From the NCBI GenBank assembly GCA_024734495.1, contig JALMQS010000326.1, positions 851,130-915,129 of the forward strand: a stretch of DNA of 64,000 nucleotides. Reading direction: 5' to 3'. Within the stretch, counting starts at the first letter, position 1, and the number at the start of each line of letters is the position of its first letter. The notes under the pieces were generated by a model. That model saw only the letters and a list, made by a program, of their open reading frames with translations, made no database searches and had not been told where the DNA came from. Positions 44,773 to 54,809 of the stretch are shown in pieces. A program made the position numbers and the translations under genes. The DNA comes from Forficula auricularia (lineage: Eukaryota; Arthropoda; Insecta; Dermaptera; Forficulidae).

Positions 44773-47380
44773 CCACAAAGACTTTTTTGTCCAATGTGGG
44801 ACATTTTGTGGGACATTATCGGTATGAGACAAGAAACCCAAAGGTGGGACGTCTAGTCACTTTACTTTTGTGTAACTGTTGCTCATTCTGCGTCTCATTT
44901 CACAAACTTTTAAGAAAAAGGTCTTATAAAACTTCTATTTTAATATACATTTTTTAAATACATTCTTTATTTTTAAATGTCTACAAGTATAAATAATAAT
45001 GGGATGAGAAAATGGGAAAATAATTTTATAATTAATAATATTTCTTGAATACTTTTGCATAACCATAAATGAGGTTGAAAAAATTAATCGATGAGATATA
45101 GAAAGTTAACATAAGTTATATTCATTTGAAGGACTTCTTCATAAAAAGAAGAATATATTTGTAAGGGAAATTCCTTTAATTTGGTAAGTGAGATTTATTT
45201 AAAAAAATGATTTAAAATTTTTTAAAATCTCTAAAGTTATATAATAAGTAGCTACAGTTAACAAAATATTTTTCTCAAACCCGGACAATTTCGAGAGTTT
45301 ATTTGAAATAAAAAGCAATTTCTATTTGATTTTACAAAGAGAGAATTTATTCAGCAATGTACATATTTATGATTCAAAAAGTTAGTCTTTATTTTGTAAG
45401 TTAATAAAGAAATACAATTAAGTAGTAATGATTTTTAATTACACTTAACTGAGCTAAACTATTAATATATTTCACTAGCATAAACTCAGGTTAAAAATTA
45501 CTTTCCTCGCAGGCGACCCTAGTATTAAATGACTCATAAAAATAAATATTTCCTCATTGTGCTTTAAAATGTCTGAAATGCGGAGATACATATTTTTCAA
45601 TTATGATTTTTTCTCTTTGTGTGTCTGAATTTCGATACCCACTATAGTCCAAGAACGGAAAGTCAATAAGTACTGATTAGATTTTAGAATACCACGTTCA
45701 AAAGGCAGAAAATATTATTTTTTCAATTATCCTATTGAGATTTTAAGAGGATGTTATATTTAATATCTAAGTTTATTGATAATTACTAGGGCAGCTCTAG
45801 TGTACCGAGTCTTGGAAAAAGTTTTCACTTTTTTATTATTTAATGTGTGGGTGAGCGATTCTTTCATTAGATTCTGGTCGATGAAAATAAGTAGAAAGAG
45901 CCCGGAGATAGAATGATCTCTCTTTCTTTAGAACTAAGGTGTATTGCAAGGATGCCTAATACAAGTTATAACCTGCTTAATTCAAGTCCAGACATGTTTC
46001 AGACGATTAGAGATTAATTTCTTAATTTCTATTATTCTAGGAATGGCTTTTTGCACTCGGACCAAAACGATTCTCGTCATAGAGTGAAAGAATATTCAAT
46101 TGGACTTAATTAAAATTCAGACAAAAATGTACAAAATAAATTACTTGTTGTGGCTCTAGCTAGTAAGCTTACCGAGTCTTGAAAAAGTTGTTACTTTTTC
46201 TTCTATTCCTTTGTATATTTTTGAGGACCACTTAGAGATAGCACAATATCAATCATTTTGTCTGCTGTCCGTCCTTAGTTAAAATTATAATGAAGGAAAA
46301 TTTGATACTTGGGTGAAATATCTGCTGAGATTTTTTTTTTAATTTTTCATAATTTTCTTCAAAACAGCTATAACACTTTTATTCAAATTGGCTCTGTTTC
46401 CCCCAACGTTAATTACTTATGGTAGTATACATTTTTTCTGAGACAGGCGTTATTTATTAATTTTTTTAATTATTTACTAATTATAGTATTAATAATATAT
46501 TCCAAGAGATAGTGATATTGATTTGAATAGATTATTCCATAAGCAAATATAATCAATTAATTTTGAACTTTAAAAAAATGGTAAAGGTCATTGAAGGACA
46601 AGTGATTTTTTATTTTTACTCATTTCATTATATATTATTATTAATGAATTCAATAATTGTAATGTTCTCAGATATTTAATTTCGAATTTGCACTTCATTA
46701 ATAGTCAGTGGACGCTTTAGCTTAAAATTTAATTAGAATTAATTCTATCTATTTTATTTTTATTTTTAGTCATGTAAGTATGAAATCTTTCAACTACTTT
46801 AGTTTCTGCTTTAAAAAAGTGTCATTTAAAAAGTTTTTTTTTTTAATATTTCTAGAAATAAAAAGATTGTAAAAACAATAGTTCAGTTTTTTGAGCTTAA
46901 TTTTGATGGTTAGAAACTGTTTCCAACTCTTTAATGATATCATTTTATGATCGATTAATTTCCCAAGACAGATGATGATGCTTGATGATAGATAGTCATC
47001 TATTAGTTTCATACTCCTTTCCTACATTTTAATAAAAAAGGCCGATCCTTCGATAACTTAAAATACAACCTGTTAAATATTAGTTTATATGTATTGCATA
47101 ATGAATTAATACAAATTTATATCTAATTTACCATATTTATCATTCTATATTAAGGATAAGTATATATTTTCTTATTAACCTAGAATTTTAATTAAACAAG
47201 AGTGAATATATCATCGTTTATAAATTAATTATAGATTACGCATTTAGCTATCACTTAATTTCAGTTTTTATAGGGTCACAGAGTAAAAGTGAAAACTTAT
47301 TTGTTGGTTGTTAAGTTTTGTGACTGTTTTAAATTAAAAAAAATCCACTTTATCACCAATAAAAGACATATGAACAACAC
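44773..47380. other. AT-rich DNA with repeated motifs
   Basis: Contains two related blocks (about 45785-45840 and 46150-46200) with CGAGTCTTG and GAAAAAGTT words of the dispersed AAAGTGAAAACTTTTTCAAG motif. A block at 46495-46560 repeats 42560-42640 (TTCCAAGTGATAGTGACATT type). No gene is seen; the 72-codon frame at 46794-47012 is AT-driven. Confidence 0.45.
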
Positions 47381-47391
47381 GTCGTTTATAT

Positions 47392-47640
47392 GCGTAGTTG
47401 GGGGAGGGGGGTAAGGGATGCAGTGCCTCGTACAAAACTCACCCCCCCTAGGAAAATAGAAATTCCATTATTACGAGATATCACTTAGGTATTTTTCATT
47501 AAATTATTTTGTTAATTCCAAAATTTGTCAATTCTACTAAAAAGTTAGTTGATCTCTAATCGAATTATCAAAAGTGAAACCTTGTGGTGGCCAATCAGCT
47601 GGCTGCCCCCCCCCCCTAGGAAAACTTCTAACTACGCCAA
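47392..47640. mobile_element. Probable hAT-type MITE with GCGTAGTT ends
   Basis: GCGTAGTTGGGGGAGGGG on the left and, read inverted, GGCGTAGTTAGAAGTTTTCC on the right. Similar AT-rich octamers flank it (gtttatat and gtatatat) but the boundaries are uncertain. An internal block (AATTTGTCAATTCTACT...AGTTAGTTGATCTCTAATCG) recurs at 54430-54485 next to another G tract, so a partial second copy is present there. Confidence 0.6.
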
Positions 47641-47793
47641 TGTATATATGGTATAACTATCGTAAACAGTACAGCAGGGGTCAAAAAACAAATAAATGAT
47701 TTAGTGCAGGGTTTCCCAAACGCGGGCCCATAGCGCCACCTTACTTGCGGACCCCTAAAAATAAAATAAGAAAAAACCGCTTTTAATTTTTTT

Positions 47794-48104
47794 GCAACGA
47801 AATTTTCTCTGGAGAGAGACGGACTGATAGAAATTTTAATTGAATGTAATGGAAGGCAGCCCAGAGGTAGTGAGGAAAGGAAAAATTAACACATATCAAA
47901 TAAGGTGTAATTTATTGGAATCTTTCCTCCTTCCTTTCAAACCGACGTTTCGGAAGATTTTCCTCCTTCTTCAGTGTTTCATTGACTTTTTGAAACCCTG
48001 AAGAAGGAGGGAAAAATCCTCCGAAACGTCGATTTGAAAGGAAAGGAGGAAGGATTCCAATAAATTACACCTTATTTGATATGTGTTTTTTCTTTCCTCA
48101 CCTC
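47794..48104 (+). mobile_element. Palindromic hammerhead element, family H3, nested in hAT
   Basis: About 310 bp, starting GCAACGAAATTTTCTCTGGA and ending TTTCTTTCCTCACCTC. It includes two hammerhead cores in inverted orientation (minus, 47944-47974; plus, 47998-48030) around a centre near 47985. The flanks share CTTTTAAT followed by T-rich sequence, a probable duplication with a small difference. It shares over 100 bp of near identity with 44548-44757. Confidence 0.7.
47988..48041 (+). ncRNA. Hammerhead ribozyme motif, type I, intact core
   Basis: Core CTGAAGA (47998-48004), stem II GGAGG with GAAAAAT loop and CCTCC (perfect 5 bp), then GAAACGTC (48023-48030). Stem I pairs TGAAACC-type sequence with GATTTGAAAG, with one A-C mismatch. 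All catalytic positions expected for a type I hammerhead (CUGANGA, GAAA, NUH) are present. The opposed minus-strand copy at 47944-47974 also keeps CTGAAGA and GAAACGTC. Confidence 0.68.
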
Positions 48105-48176
48105 TTTTAATATTTTTATTTGTAATATTTACATAGGCCTTTTTTACTCATAAAGTTGAATGTATTTTATTTAATT

Positions 48177-48613
48177 TTAATGAGATGGTTGGTGTTGCCT
48201 TTTTGCGACCAAAATCGTAATGTTTGGGTTGATGTTGCTAAGTTGGATTCTTAAATCTGCCTCAACTTGTAGTCTATTTCTATGTTTATTTTTTAGATAC
48301 ACAAGAGTGGAAAAACCCTTCTCGCACAAATATGTTGTGGGGAAAGGCAACAACTGCTTCAGCGCCAATTCCGATAACTTCGAATAATCAGATATTAAAT
48401 TTAACCAAAAATTTGTTAAAGCAGATTCTTTGAATTTTCTTTTTAAAGTCGAATCACAAATTATTTCATTTAATTGATTTTCTTGGATAGATGTCAGGCC
48501 TGTTATGTCTGTAACATTTACATGAAATGAGTCCATAATCCAATTTTCTCAGTATTCTGGTTTTGGAAAATAATCTCGAAATGACGACTTCAAGGCTCGA
48601 AGGTGTTCATTAA
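48177..48613 (-). pseudogene. hAT transposase C-terminal fragment (dimerisation domain)
   Basis: The C-terminal part of a ZBED5/FAM200/SCAND3-like hAT transposase. Reading from 48613: EHLRALKSSFRDYFPKPEY, an in-frame TGA, then ENWIMDSFHVNVTDITGL, a middle part, and the conserved hAT dimerisation core LPFPTTYLCEKGFSTLVYLK followed by NKHRNRL and the terminal QHQPSH with stop TAA at 48177. About 145 codons remain, compared with 500-700 for the family. The zinc finger and catalytic parts are missing. The frame is otherwise open, which suggests moderate age. Confidence 0.92.
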
Positions 48614-48756
48614 TTACACTACTTTATAATTTTATTTTTACTTTACCCGCAGACCCCAGGTTGGGAAACCCTGATTTAGTGAATAAACTTATTACGAGTA
48701 CATTGTATACAATATAAGCTTCATGGAAGACCCCTGGAATAAAAGCTTTAGCACAG

Positions 48757-48918
48757 ATGAGTGAACAAAAGTGGGTCAGAGAAGGCATCCCCATAGCATT
48801 TAAGAGGAGACCAGGACACGTTCACTCTCGAAGACGCTCCTCCTGGATCGTGATCAAGAAGCGATTCGTTTGTACGAACCCAATACACACACACACACAC
48901 ACATTCACATTCCCGTAA
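48757..48918 (+). CDS. Short basic ORF, possibly a Penelope-type C terminus
   Basis: ATG to TAA, 53 codons, rich in Arg and Lys, with EQKWVREGIPIAFKRRPGH near its start and a (CA)n-encoded TH repeat at its end. The word KWVRE followed by a charged region recalls the region after the GIY-YIG endonuclease in Penelope-like elements. In the overlapping frame, RDQEAIRLYEP also resembles such ends. This is only a resemblance. A host exon or chance frame is possible. It follows the hAT element by about 80 bp and may not be connected to it. Confidence 0.2.
   Translation: MSEQKWVREGIPIAFKRRPGHVHSRRRSSWIVIKKRFVCTNPIHTHTHTFTFP
48884..48903. repeat. (CA)n microsatellite
   Basis: About ten CA units within the short ORF at 48757-48918. 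Confidence 0.9.
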
Positions 48919-49203
48919 ACATGAAATACTTTCATTCAATTGCATAGCTTAACTTTTGCAATTTCACACCCGACGATTGCCAGCAATCATTTCTCTCGGA
49001 TTTGAGCCAATGTTAAATTTATCCAAAAGGCATACACTCTCATAGTCACCCTTCTTCTATTTTTTTTATTTATTATTTTTTTTATAGATGATATCTATTG
49101 TGAAACTCTTTAGCCCAAATCAATTCTAATAGTAAATTATTATATACACTCAATAGTGGAAGGATAAATAATGATTTTTTACTTTATTTTATAATGCAAT
49201 CAA

Positions 49204-49398
49204 ATGCAAGAAGGGCCCCACCACAAAGATTCAGTCTCTATGGATCCTGAAAGACCCTTGCATTACCAAAGAGAAAAGGAAATTGATCAAGCGAAAGGGT
49301 CGAGGCACCGGAGTTTTGAAGGTTTGAAGGTTTTAAGTGACGGGAAGGACGGAGTTCGGGAGGTAATTCTAGTTCCTTTAATAATATTAAAAATTTAA
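49204..49398 (+). CDS. Unrecognised 64-codon ORF
   Basis: Starts at ATG with A at -3 and encodes a hydrophilic peptide beginning MQEGPHHKDSVSMDPERPLH, then charged residues (YQREKEIDQAKGSRHRSFEG). Base composition is richer in G and C than in the surroundings up to about 49358, where the frame could pass a donor-like GAG/GTAATT before becoming hydrophobic and AT-driven. No domain, signal peptide or repeat was identified. It may be an exon or an orphan ORF. Confidence 0.25.
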   Translation: MQEGPHHKDSVSMDPERPLHYQREKEIDQAKGSRHRSFEGLKVLSDGKDGVREVILVPLIILKI

Positions 49399-49619
49399 AA
49401 TATATATATATATATATATATAAATTACTTCGTACAATATTATTTGTGAAACCTACCTAGTAATTTATATTTCTTAAATTTTAATTCTCTTCTGTATTGC
49501 CTCATTAAAGGCATGGACGAATTCGGATGCGGTTTTATCCTTGATACAAAAATCATTGAAGCGGTAACCTGGCAAAGAAGTCGCCTATGAAATCCCAATA
49601 AGATTTTTGGTTTGATGCT

Positions 49620-49760
49620 TTTTTCATTGACTCTTTGAAGCCTGAAGAAGGAAAGAAAATCCTCCGAATCATCGGTTTAAAAACTGTAAAAACAAAACCT
49701 TCCAATAAATAGTATTTTATTGGGAATCGTCTTTTTATTTATTTCTGGACTGTTTTCATT
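49620..49760 (+). mobile_element. Decayed hammerhead element of family H3
   Basis: CTGAAGA (49642-49648), stem II GGA...TCC, then GAATCATC (49666-49673) where GAAACGTC is expected, followed by a diverged version of the H3 tail (CCTTCCAATAAATAGTATTT). The GAAA box is broken, so no activity is expected. Boundaries are unclear. Confidence 0.5.
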
Positions 49761-50182
49761 ACTTATAAGCTTACAAGTGAAGACTTTTTCATGACTAGGT
49801 ACATTTTTCTCAAAAGAAAAAAGTTATTATTATTATTATTTTTTTTGACAAACAAGGGCTAGAAAATTGAATCTTTGCTCAAAGGTGCAATTTTTTAAAT
49901 ACAAATTTGTATGCTAAATTTCAGCTCATCAGCTTAAACTGTTCGATAGCTCTCATCATAGTAAAAATATATATTTCCAATTTCCTGTATTTTTGAAACG
50001 GGAGTTTTGATGCAAAATATCGCAAAATCTAAGTTGTTTTTCGATTGGGGAATTCAAACAATTTGGAACCAAAACAAACTTTTTACATCTTTTTGTTCAT
50101 GAATTATCGTGGGTTTTTTCCAGACAGAAGTTGAGATATAAGAGCAAAATTCAGAATAGAAAAGACAAAATAAATAAATAAT

Positions 50183-50564
50183 TAATTAACAGGAATAGCA
50201 GGGAATTGGACAAAAATTAAAAACAGAGTTTTTATTGAATGGGCCAGACGTTTCGTCGATTAATTTCGACTTCCTCAGTGGCTCATTCTATCACTCTTTG
50301 TCAAAAGACAATTCCACTACGCGACGAAACATCCTTTAATCTTTTTTATTATTTTAACTACAATACATTCTTGGCTTAGGCCTCAATTGCTCAACAATCT
50401 TGAACTTTTTTACACTTGAACAATTAAAAACTTTAAATCAAAATTCTCACAAAAAATATGTTGTTTTTACTTTTAAACAGACAAAGAAAGGATTTTCAAT
50501 TCAAAAATAATTCCTGCTATTCCTGTTAATTAATGCTTATTATGGATACGAGTGATTTACCGTT
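50183..50564. mobile_element. Palindromic hammerhead element, family H5, with 11-bp target duplication
   Basis: A 382-bp insertion flanked by AAATAAATAAT at 50172-50182 and 50565-50575. Terminal inverted sequence TAATTAACAGGAATAGCAGG pairs with CCTGCTATTCCTGTTAATTA. A full hammerhead is on the minus strand at 50237-50288. A partial inverted partner at about 50300-50345 keeps GACGAAAC but not the CTGANGA core. Confidence 0.7.
50237..50288 (-). ncRNA. Hammerhead ribozyme motif, type I, best-preserved copy
   Basis: On the minus strand: stem I GAATGAGCCA, core CTGAGGA (50278-50272), A, stem II GTCG with AAATTAAT loop and CGAC, GAAACGTC (50254-50247), stem I partner TGGCCCATTC. Stem I pairs at nine of ten positions (one A-C). 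Stem II is perfect. All core bases are present. The self-complementary ACGT implies action as a dimer. Cleavage is predicted 3' of the C in GTC. Confidence 0.72.
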
Positions 50565-50922
50565 AAATAAATAATGTTTGTAAAGGATTTTTGTCTACAT
50601 ATCAGATATTTCCAACACGATAAAAAATCAAAAATTGAAAATTTTTGAGTGAATTCAAAATATACGTCCACCCAACAAACTTCTATAGTTGTAATATAAA
50701 GATAATTTAAAATAATTTATTAAAGACAAGGGTCCTGGGCTTGGTCTTAAATTTAGACCTCTATTTTTATAAACATATAATTAAATAATAATAAAACAGT
50801 CATTGTTTGTTATTACGTAACTTCATTTTCATGGTTTCCTAGTTGGTTCAAGATGTTTTAGGGATGAGGGCTGTAAATACATGTCAATGATATTTAGTAT
50901 TCAGAAATTTAATTTTTTACTA

Positions 50923-51203
50923 TTTGTGTCCATAAATTACGAAACACTAATTTCAAGTTTTTAAGGTTCCTCCTGTGTCACATTCTGTCACATTTTCATT
51001 GAGCCCCTCCTGTATTGTGACGTCACACTATCACTTTTATACCTACCCTATAATAATTGTAGATTGTATATGTGAACATTTTTTAAAAATTATTAATTTG
51101 ACTTTTGTGACATCAAAATTTTAAGATCCCCGGGCCCCCCTGTCATATTTTGTCATAAATCTGAGATCACCCCTTACTGTGTGACGTAATTTATGACGAC
51201 CCT
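50923..51203 (-). mobile_element. MITE of the GGGGCC family (copy E), inverted
   Basis: Read on the minus strand it runs from GTCGTCATAAATTACGTCAC through TGACAAAATATGACAGGGGG, GTGATAGTGTGACGTCACAA to CGTAATTTATGGACACA. Internal words match copies B to D. The TIRs have changed in both ends. TTTTTTACTAT occurs at both flanks and may be chance in this T-rich context. Confidence 0.75.
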
Positions 51204-51869
51204 TTTTTACTATGCGTTGGTTTATTTCGAGGACTTTTTATGGAGGTTCGTTCACGTGTTGCACCTCCCTATTTAAGGCAGTGAAAATTTGTTCTAATTC
51301 ATATTTTTTTAAATTATCAAGTGATCTATTTTTATTTATTTATTTTTTTTTTATTTTGAGTAAGTAAGTATTTCAATTCTTTTTTAGGTTCGATTTCGAG
51401 TATGGTTGCATTAATTATAGAGAAGGAGATTAGACTAGCCATGAACTAAAAATGAAATTATTAGCTAGATTTTCTATTAAATACATAACTTCTGGAGCAG
51501 TTCTTATGTGTTGATACATAATAAATTGAGAGAAACGAACTAGCCCATATATTATGGCTTAACTTATTCTTGATACCCCATCAACATTTTAGAACCAATC
51601 CAGAATTACAATTGCTCAAATTACTACTCGATGTTACATCTTCTTTTCTGAATTCATATAGGGTAGAAAGTGAGAATGGGACACCTGCTGTTACCTGTTA
51701 TTTAAATGCCCCTCCCCTTCTATCTCGAATCGATCATTACATCTATTATTATTTATACAGCATACCAAAAAGAGCATACTACAAAGAATTCTAAGTAGTT
51801 TGAGAGCGAGGCTGTTTTTTGAACATTTCTAATAAACACATGGAGAAACCTTTTTGTTAGACTTAAGTT

Positions 51870-52049
51870 GTTTTTTTTTGGCTTTTCGGCTTTTCTAGCC
51901 ATAAGCCTAATTACGATACTAGTTATATTTTTTTAAATTTGTCTCTACCCCCGGGGGTCAGATTTTAGCTGGATGCCTCGAGTCGGATTCGAACCCGGGT
52001 CCCCTGGTTAGCTCGCTGTCACGCTACCGCCTAGCCTATCTGACCCCCC
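51870..52049 (-). mobile_element. tRNA-derived SINE, family S2, with 11-bp target duplication
   Basis: The minus strand starts GGGGGGTCAGATAGGCTAGG, has box A around TAGGCTAGGCGG and box B GGTTCGAATCC (51995-51985), then a body with CTCGAGGCATCC and a 3' end GGCTAGAAAAGCCGAAAAGC followed by poly-A. AGACTTAAGTT flanks it at 51859-51869 and 52050-52060. The same family is at 54605-54797. Mobility would depend on a LINE; the partner is not known. Confidence 0.9.
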
Positions 52050-52677
52050 AGACTTAAGTTAATGTTGTTTGTATTTTGTAGAATTGTGCGATTGTGTATT
52101 ATGTACCATATACAAAATCAAAACGTTCATCGAGGATTAAAAAATGTACTTTTTGAAACCATATCCACATCCATATGAATTTAAAATTAACTATCATTTA
52201 TCATGTACTACACGAATCTTTCTAAATATTTTTATAGGTTTCTGGTTTTGATTTTAATATTTTAAATTTAATTTGTGCATTAAAAAAAGTTGATTAATAA
52301 AATTAATGGAAAAGACTCACTAGCTAAAATCGTTTTCTCTTTTTAAAAAATTTATCTCAAGAAATAATTTTTTTTTCTTCTGGGCAAGCTCTTCGGAATT
52401 TTTAATTCTGCTGCAAGGAAGAAATTTGAAAATCCCGAAAAGATTCATCAAGAGAAAAAATAAATTTTATTCTTACTTCAACTTTTCATTTATTCTCTAA
52501 TATTAATATAAAATTATTTACATAGTAATTAAAGAAACATAATTTTATTATTATTTTATTAATTTAGTTAAATACTAATTCGTATGCGTGAATCACTCGA
52601 AATAGCCTTTATCAATTTTCTTGGGAATTTCGCCCGGCTCGAACTTATCAGTAATGGCACTCTTTCTTTCTTTTCAG

Positions 52678-52722
52678 TTGGCGTTCAGAAACACTCCAGG
52701 GAACATCTACGCCTAATCAAAG
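52678..52722 (+). CDS. Candidate 45-nt internal exon
   Basis: Bounded by a strong splice acceptor (pyrimidine-rich TCTTTCTTTCTTTTCAG ending at 52677) and a donor (AAAG/GTAAAG from 52723). Two of three frames are open: one reads WRSETLQGTSTPNQ, the other GVQKHSREHLRLIK. Local composition is less AT-rich than in the surroundings, and the segment is single copy in the window. Length is a multiple of three. The gene is not recognised and no neighbouring exon was found, so this could be a microexon of a large gene or a chance pair of sites. Confidence 0.4.
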
Positions 52723-54400
52723 GTAAAGAAAGGTTAATTGCTATTATGTTTAATTAATATTCATCTATCTCATTAGACTAAACGACCAATTAAACAATCT
52801 CTACTTGTGTTTGGGGAAAACTACCCCAGACTTAGTAAAAATTTTAAATATATTATAAATTTATATAATTATATATTGTGTATGTGGTTTTCTATTCATG
52901 CAATATTATATTCTATAATCTACTAGTGAAAACTTTTTAGGTGATAACCAAAGTATGATCTAGTTAAATTAATTTGAAATTTTTCTAACTTTTTTAAAAA
53001 AAAGAAAGATTAAAATTTGATTTTTTTTGTTTTCTTAGTTTAGAATTTTTTTAAAATATATTAAATATTTAGTATTTTGAATCGCAATAGCGATTTTCAA
53101 TTGCCTGAATATATTTTTTTCTAATTTAATGAATCATTGATAAATAGAGAGATTTTGAATTTGATATATTTGTATCAAAAAGTGGAGACTGCGATGTCCC
53201 TCGGTGGTCGGGTATAAATGGATGGTGGGCGGATGGGTCTTTAAAGCGGACAAAGAGACATCCTAACACGATCTGTGAAGACAAGAGATCGAGTGCTACT
53301 TACAACAATGTACCATACACCCACCCATCACACAATCAAGACGACACGCCTGTATGCAGGAGTTGCATAGGTCTAAAATCTTTAAGCTTCACATATTAGC
53401 CTTGCCAAATTAAATTAATTAGGAGTAGTCTTTAATTAAACTCATTGATTAATTAGATCCTCATTTATTCGTTCAACTTTTAAGTACAATTTAAATCCCA
53501 TTGAAAAATTTAGAAATATATACAGATGCTTTGGTCAGGGCTTTATAGATCATCTCTGACATCGTTGGACTTCGAGAACACACTATATAGTATATTATAT
53601 AAAAAAAATTTAGAATTTAGGAAATTTGGCGTGGCAAAAAATCTATGATCTCTTTCAAGGCTTCGAGAACTTCGTTGGACAATCGTCTCAATTTATAGAA
53701 TTATAGATTATGTTTTTTATTAATAATTAGCGTAAGTTGGGTCCTCTTTACAACTTGATATTCAATCAATTAATACATTTAACGTTCATATGAAAATTAA
53801 AAATTTCAAATTAATTTAATAAAAATTACCTATTTAGCCATGATTTCATTAATCAGAACTTGAATTTGTAATTCATACATTTTCAATTTGTAGAACAATT
53901 AAAGAAAATATTTCTACAAATTTAACAATAAATCGCCATGTAATTTTAACGACATGTTTCTGATTGTTGTTTAATAATCATCAATATTATAAAGTTATAT
54001 TTTCTTATAGTAAATTTCTTGCGATCAACGGAGTTATAAAATTTTTTGATACTTAACACTTTCATCTAGTATCTAGTCAATAGGTATAGTCTTCAAAATT
54101 GAAATCGAGTTTTTGAGTACACTGAATAGAAAACTAATAAAAATGAACTTATTCACCATTAGGCTAGTTTGTCTTCGAAAGTGATATATAAATTTCGAAA
54201 ATATTAACAAACTTTTATAATAATTTTATAATTAATTAAAAAATGTCACCTTACATTTGATTGAATATCAAAAATTCTCTTAGCATCTGTGTGCAAATTT
54301 AACTCTATGAGCATGAAAACTTAATCTCAATAAATAGATCTTCGGATTTCTTAAATTCAGTCGTAGCTCTAGTATAGCCTAGAAGAAAGAAATCCTGGGG
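52723..54400. other. AT-rich DNA with a promoter-like block at 53180-53360
   Basis: The block at 53180-53360 is richer in G and C, single copy, and contains GGGTATAAATGGATGG at 53208-53223, a TATA-like motif on the plus strand, and GCGGATGGGTC. No gene start could be confirmed downstream. The rest is AT-rich with no recognised element. Confidence 0.35.
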
Positions 54401-54604
54401 GGGGGGGGCAAGTCTTATTCAATTATTTCGTTACTACCAAAATTTGTCAATTCTATTCAAAAGTTAGTTGATCTCTAATCGGATTAGAATGATCTTTATT
54501 TCTAGCTCTAATAAAAATATTTCAACATGAATAATAGACTGAAATTGAAGTAGCAAAGTAGCATCAAATATATAAAAATATTTTTATCCAACAATAGATT
54601 AAAA

Positions 54605-54797
54605 ACGGGGGGTCAGATTAGACTAGTCGGTAGCGCATCATCGCTGCTAACCAAGTGGACCCGGGTTCGAATCCGACTCGAGGCATCTCGGCTAAAATCT
54701 CGACCCCGGGATAGGGACAAATTTTAAAAAATATCATAGTATCAGCTAAAATGGCTTATGGTTAGATGAAAGGCCGAAAAGCCAAAAAAAAAAAAAA
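54605..54797 (+). mobile_element. tRNA-derived SINE, family S2, with 12-bp target duplication
   Basis: Starts near ACGGGGGGTCAGATTAGACT, with a box-A-like GACTAGTCGG and a perfect box B GGTTCGAATCC (54664-54674). It shares ACTCGAGGCATC, the body with CCCCGGGATAGGGACAAATT, and the end GGCCGAAAAGCC plus an A tail of about 16 with the minus copy at 51870. AATAGATTAAAA flanks it at 54593-54604 and 54798-54809. A long pure A tail and an exact duplication suggest recent insertion. Confidence 0.93.
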
Positions 54798-54809
54798 AAT
54801 AGATTAAAA

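Larger units (their letters stand above)
47707..48673 (-). mobile_element. Internally deleted hAT transposon with a nested hammerhead element
   Basis: Ends are CAGGGTTTCCCAAACGCGGG on the left and, read inverted, CAGGGTTTCCCAACCTGGGG on the right. The 8-bp target duplication ATTTAGTG lies at 47699-47706 and 48674-48681. It encodes only the C-terminal part of the transposase (48177-48613, minus), so most of the gene was lost by internal deletion. A palindromic hammerhead element sits in the 3' noncoding part at 47794-48104. It cannot make an active transposase. Confidence 0.93.
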
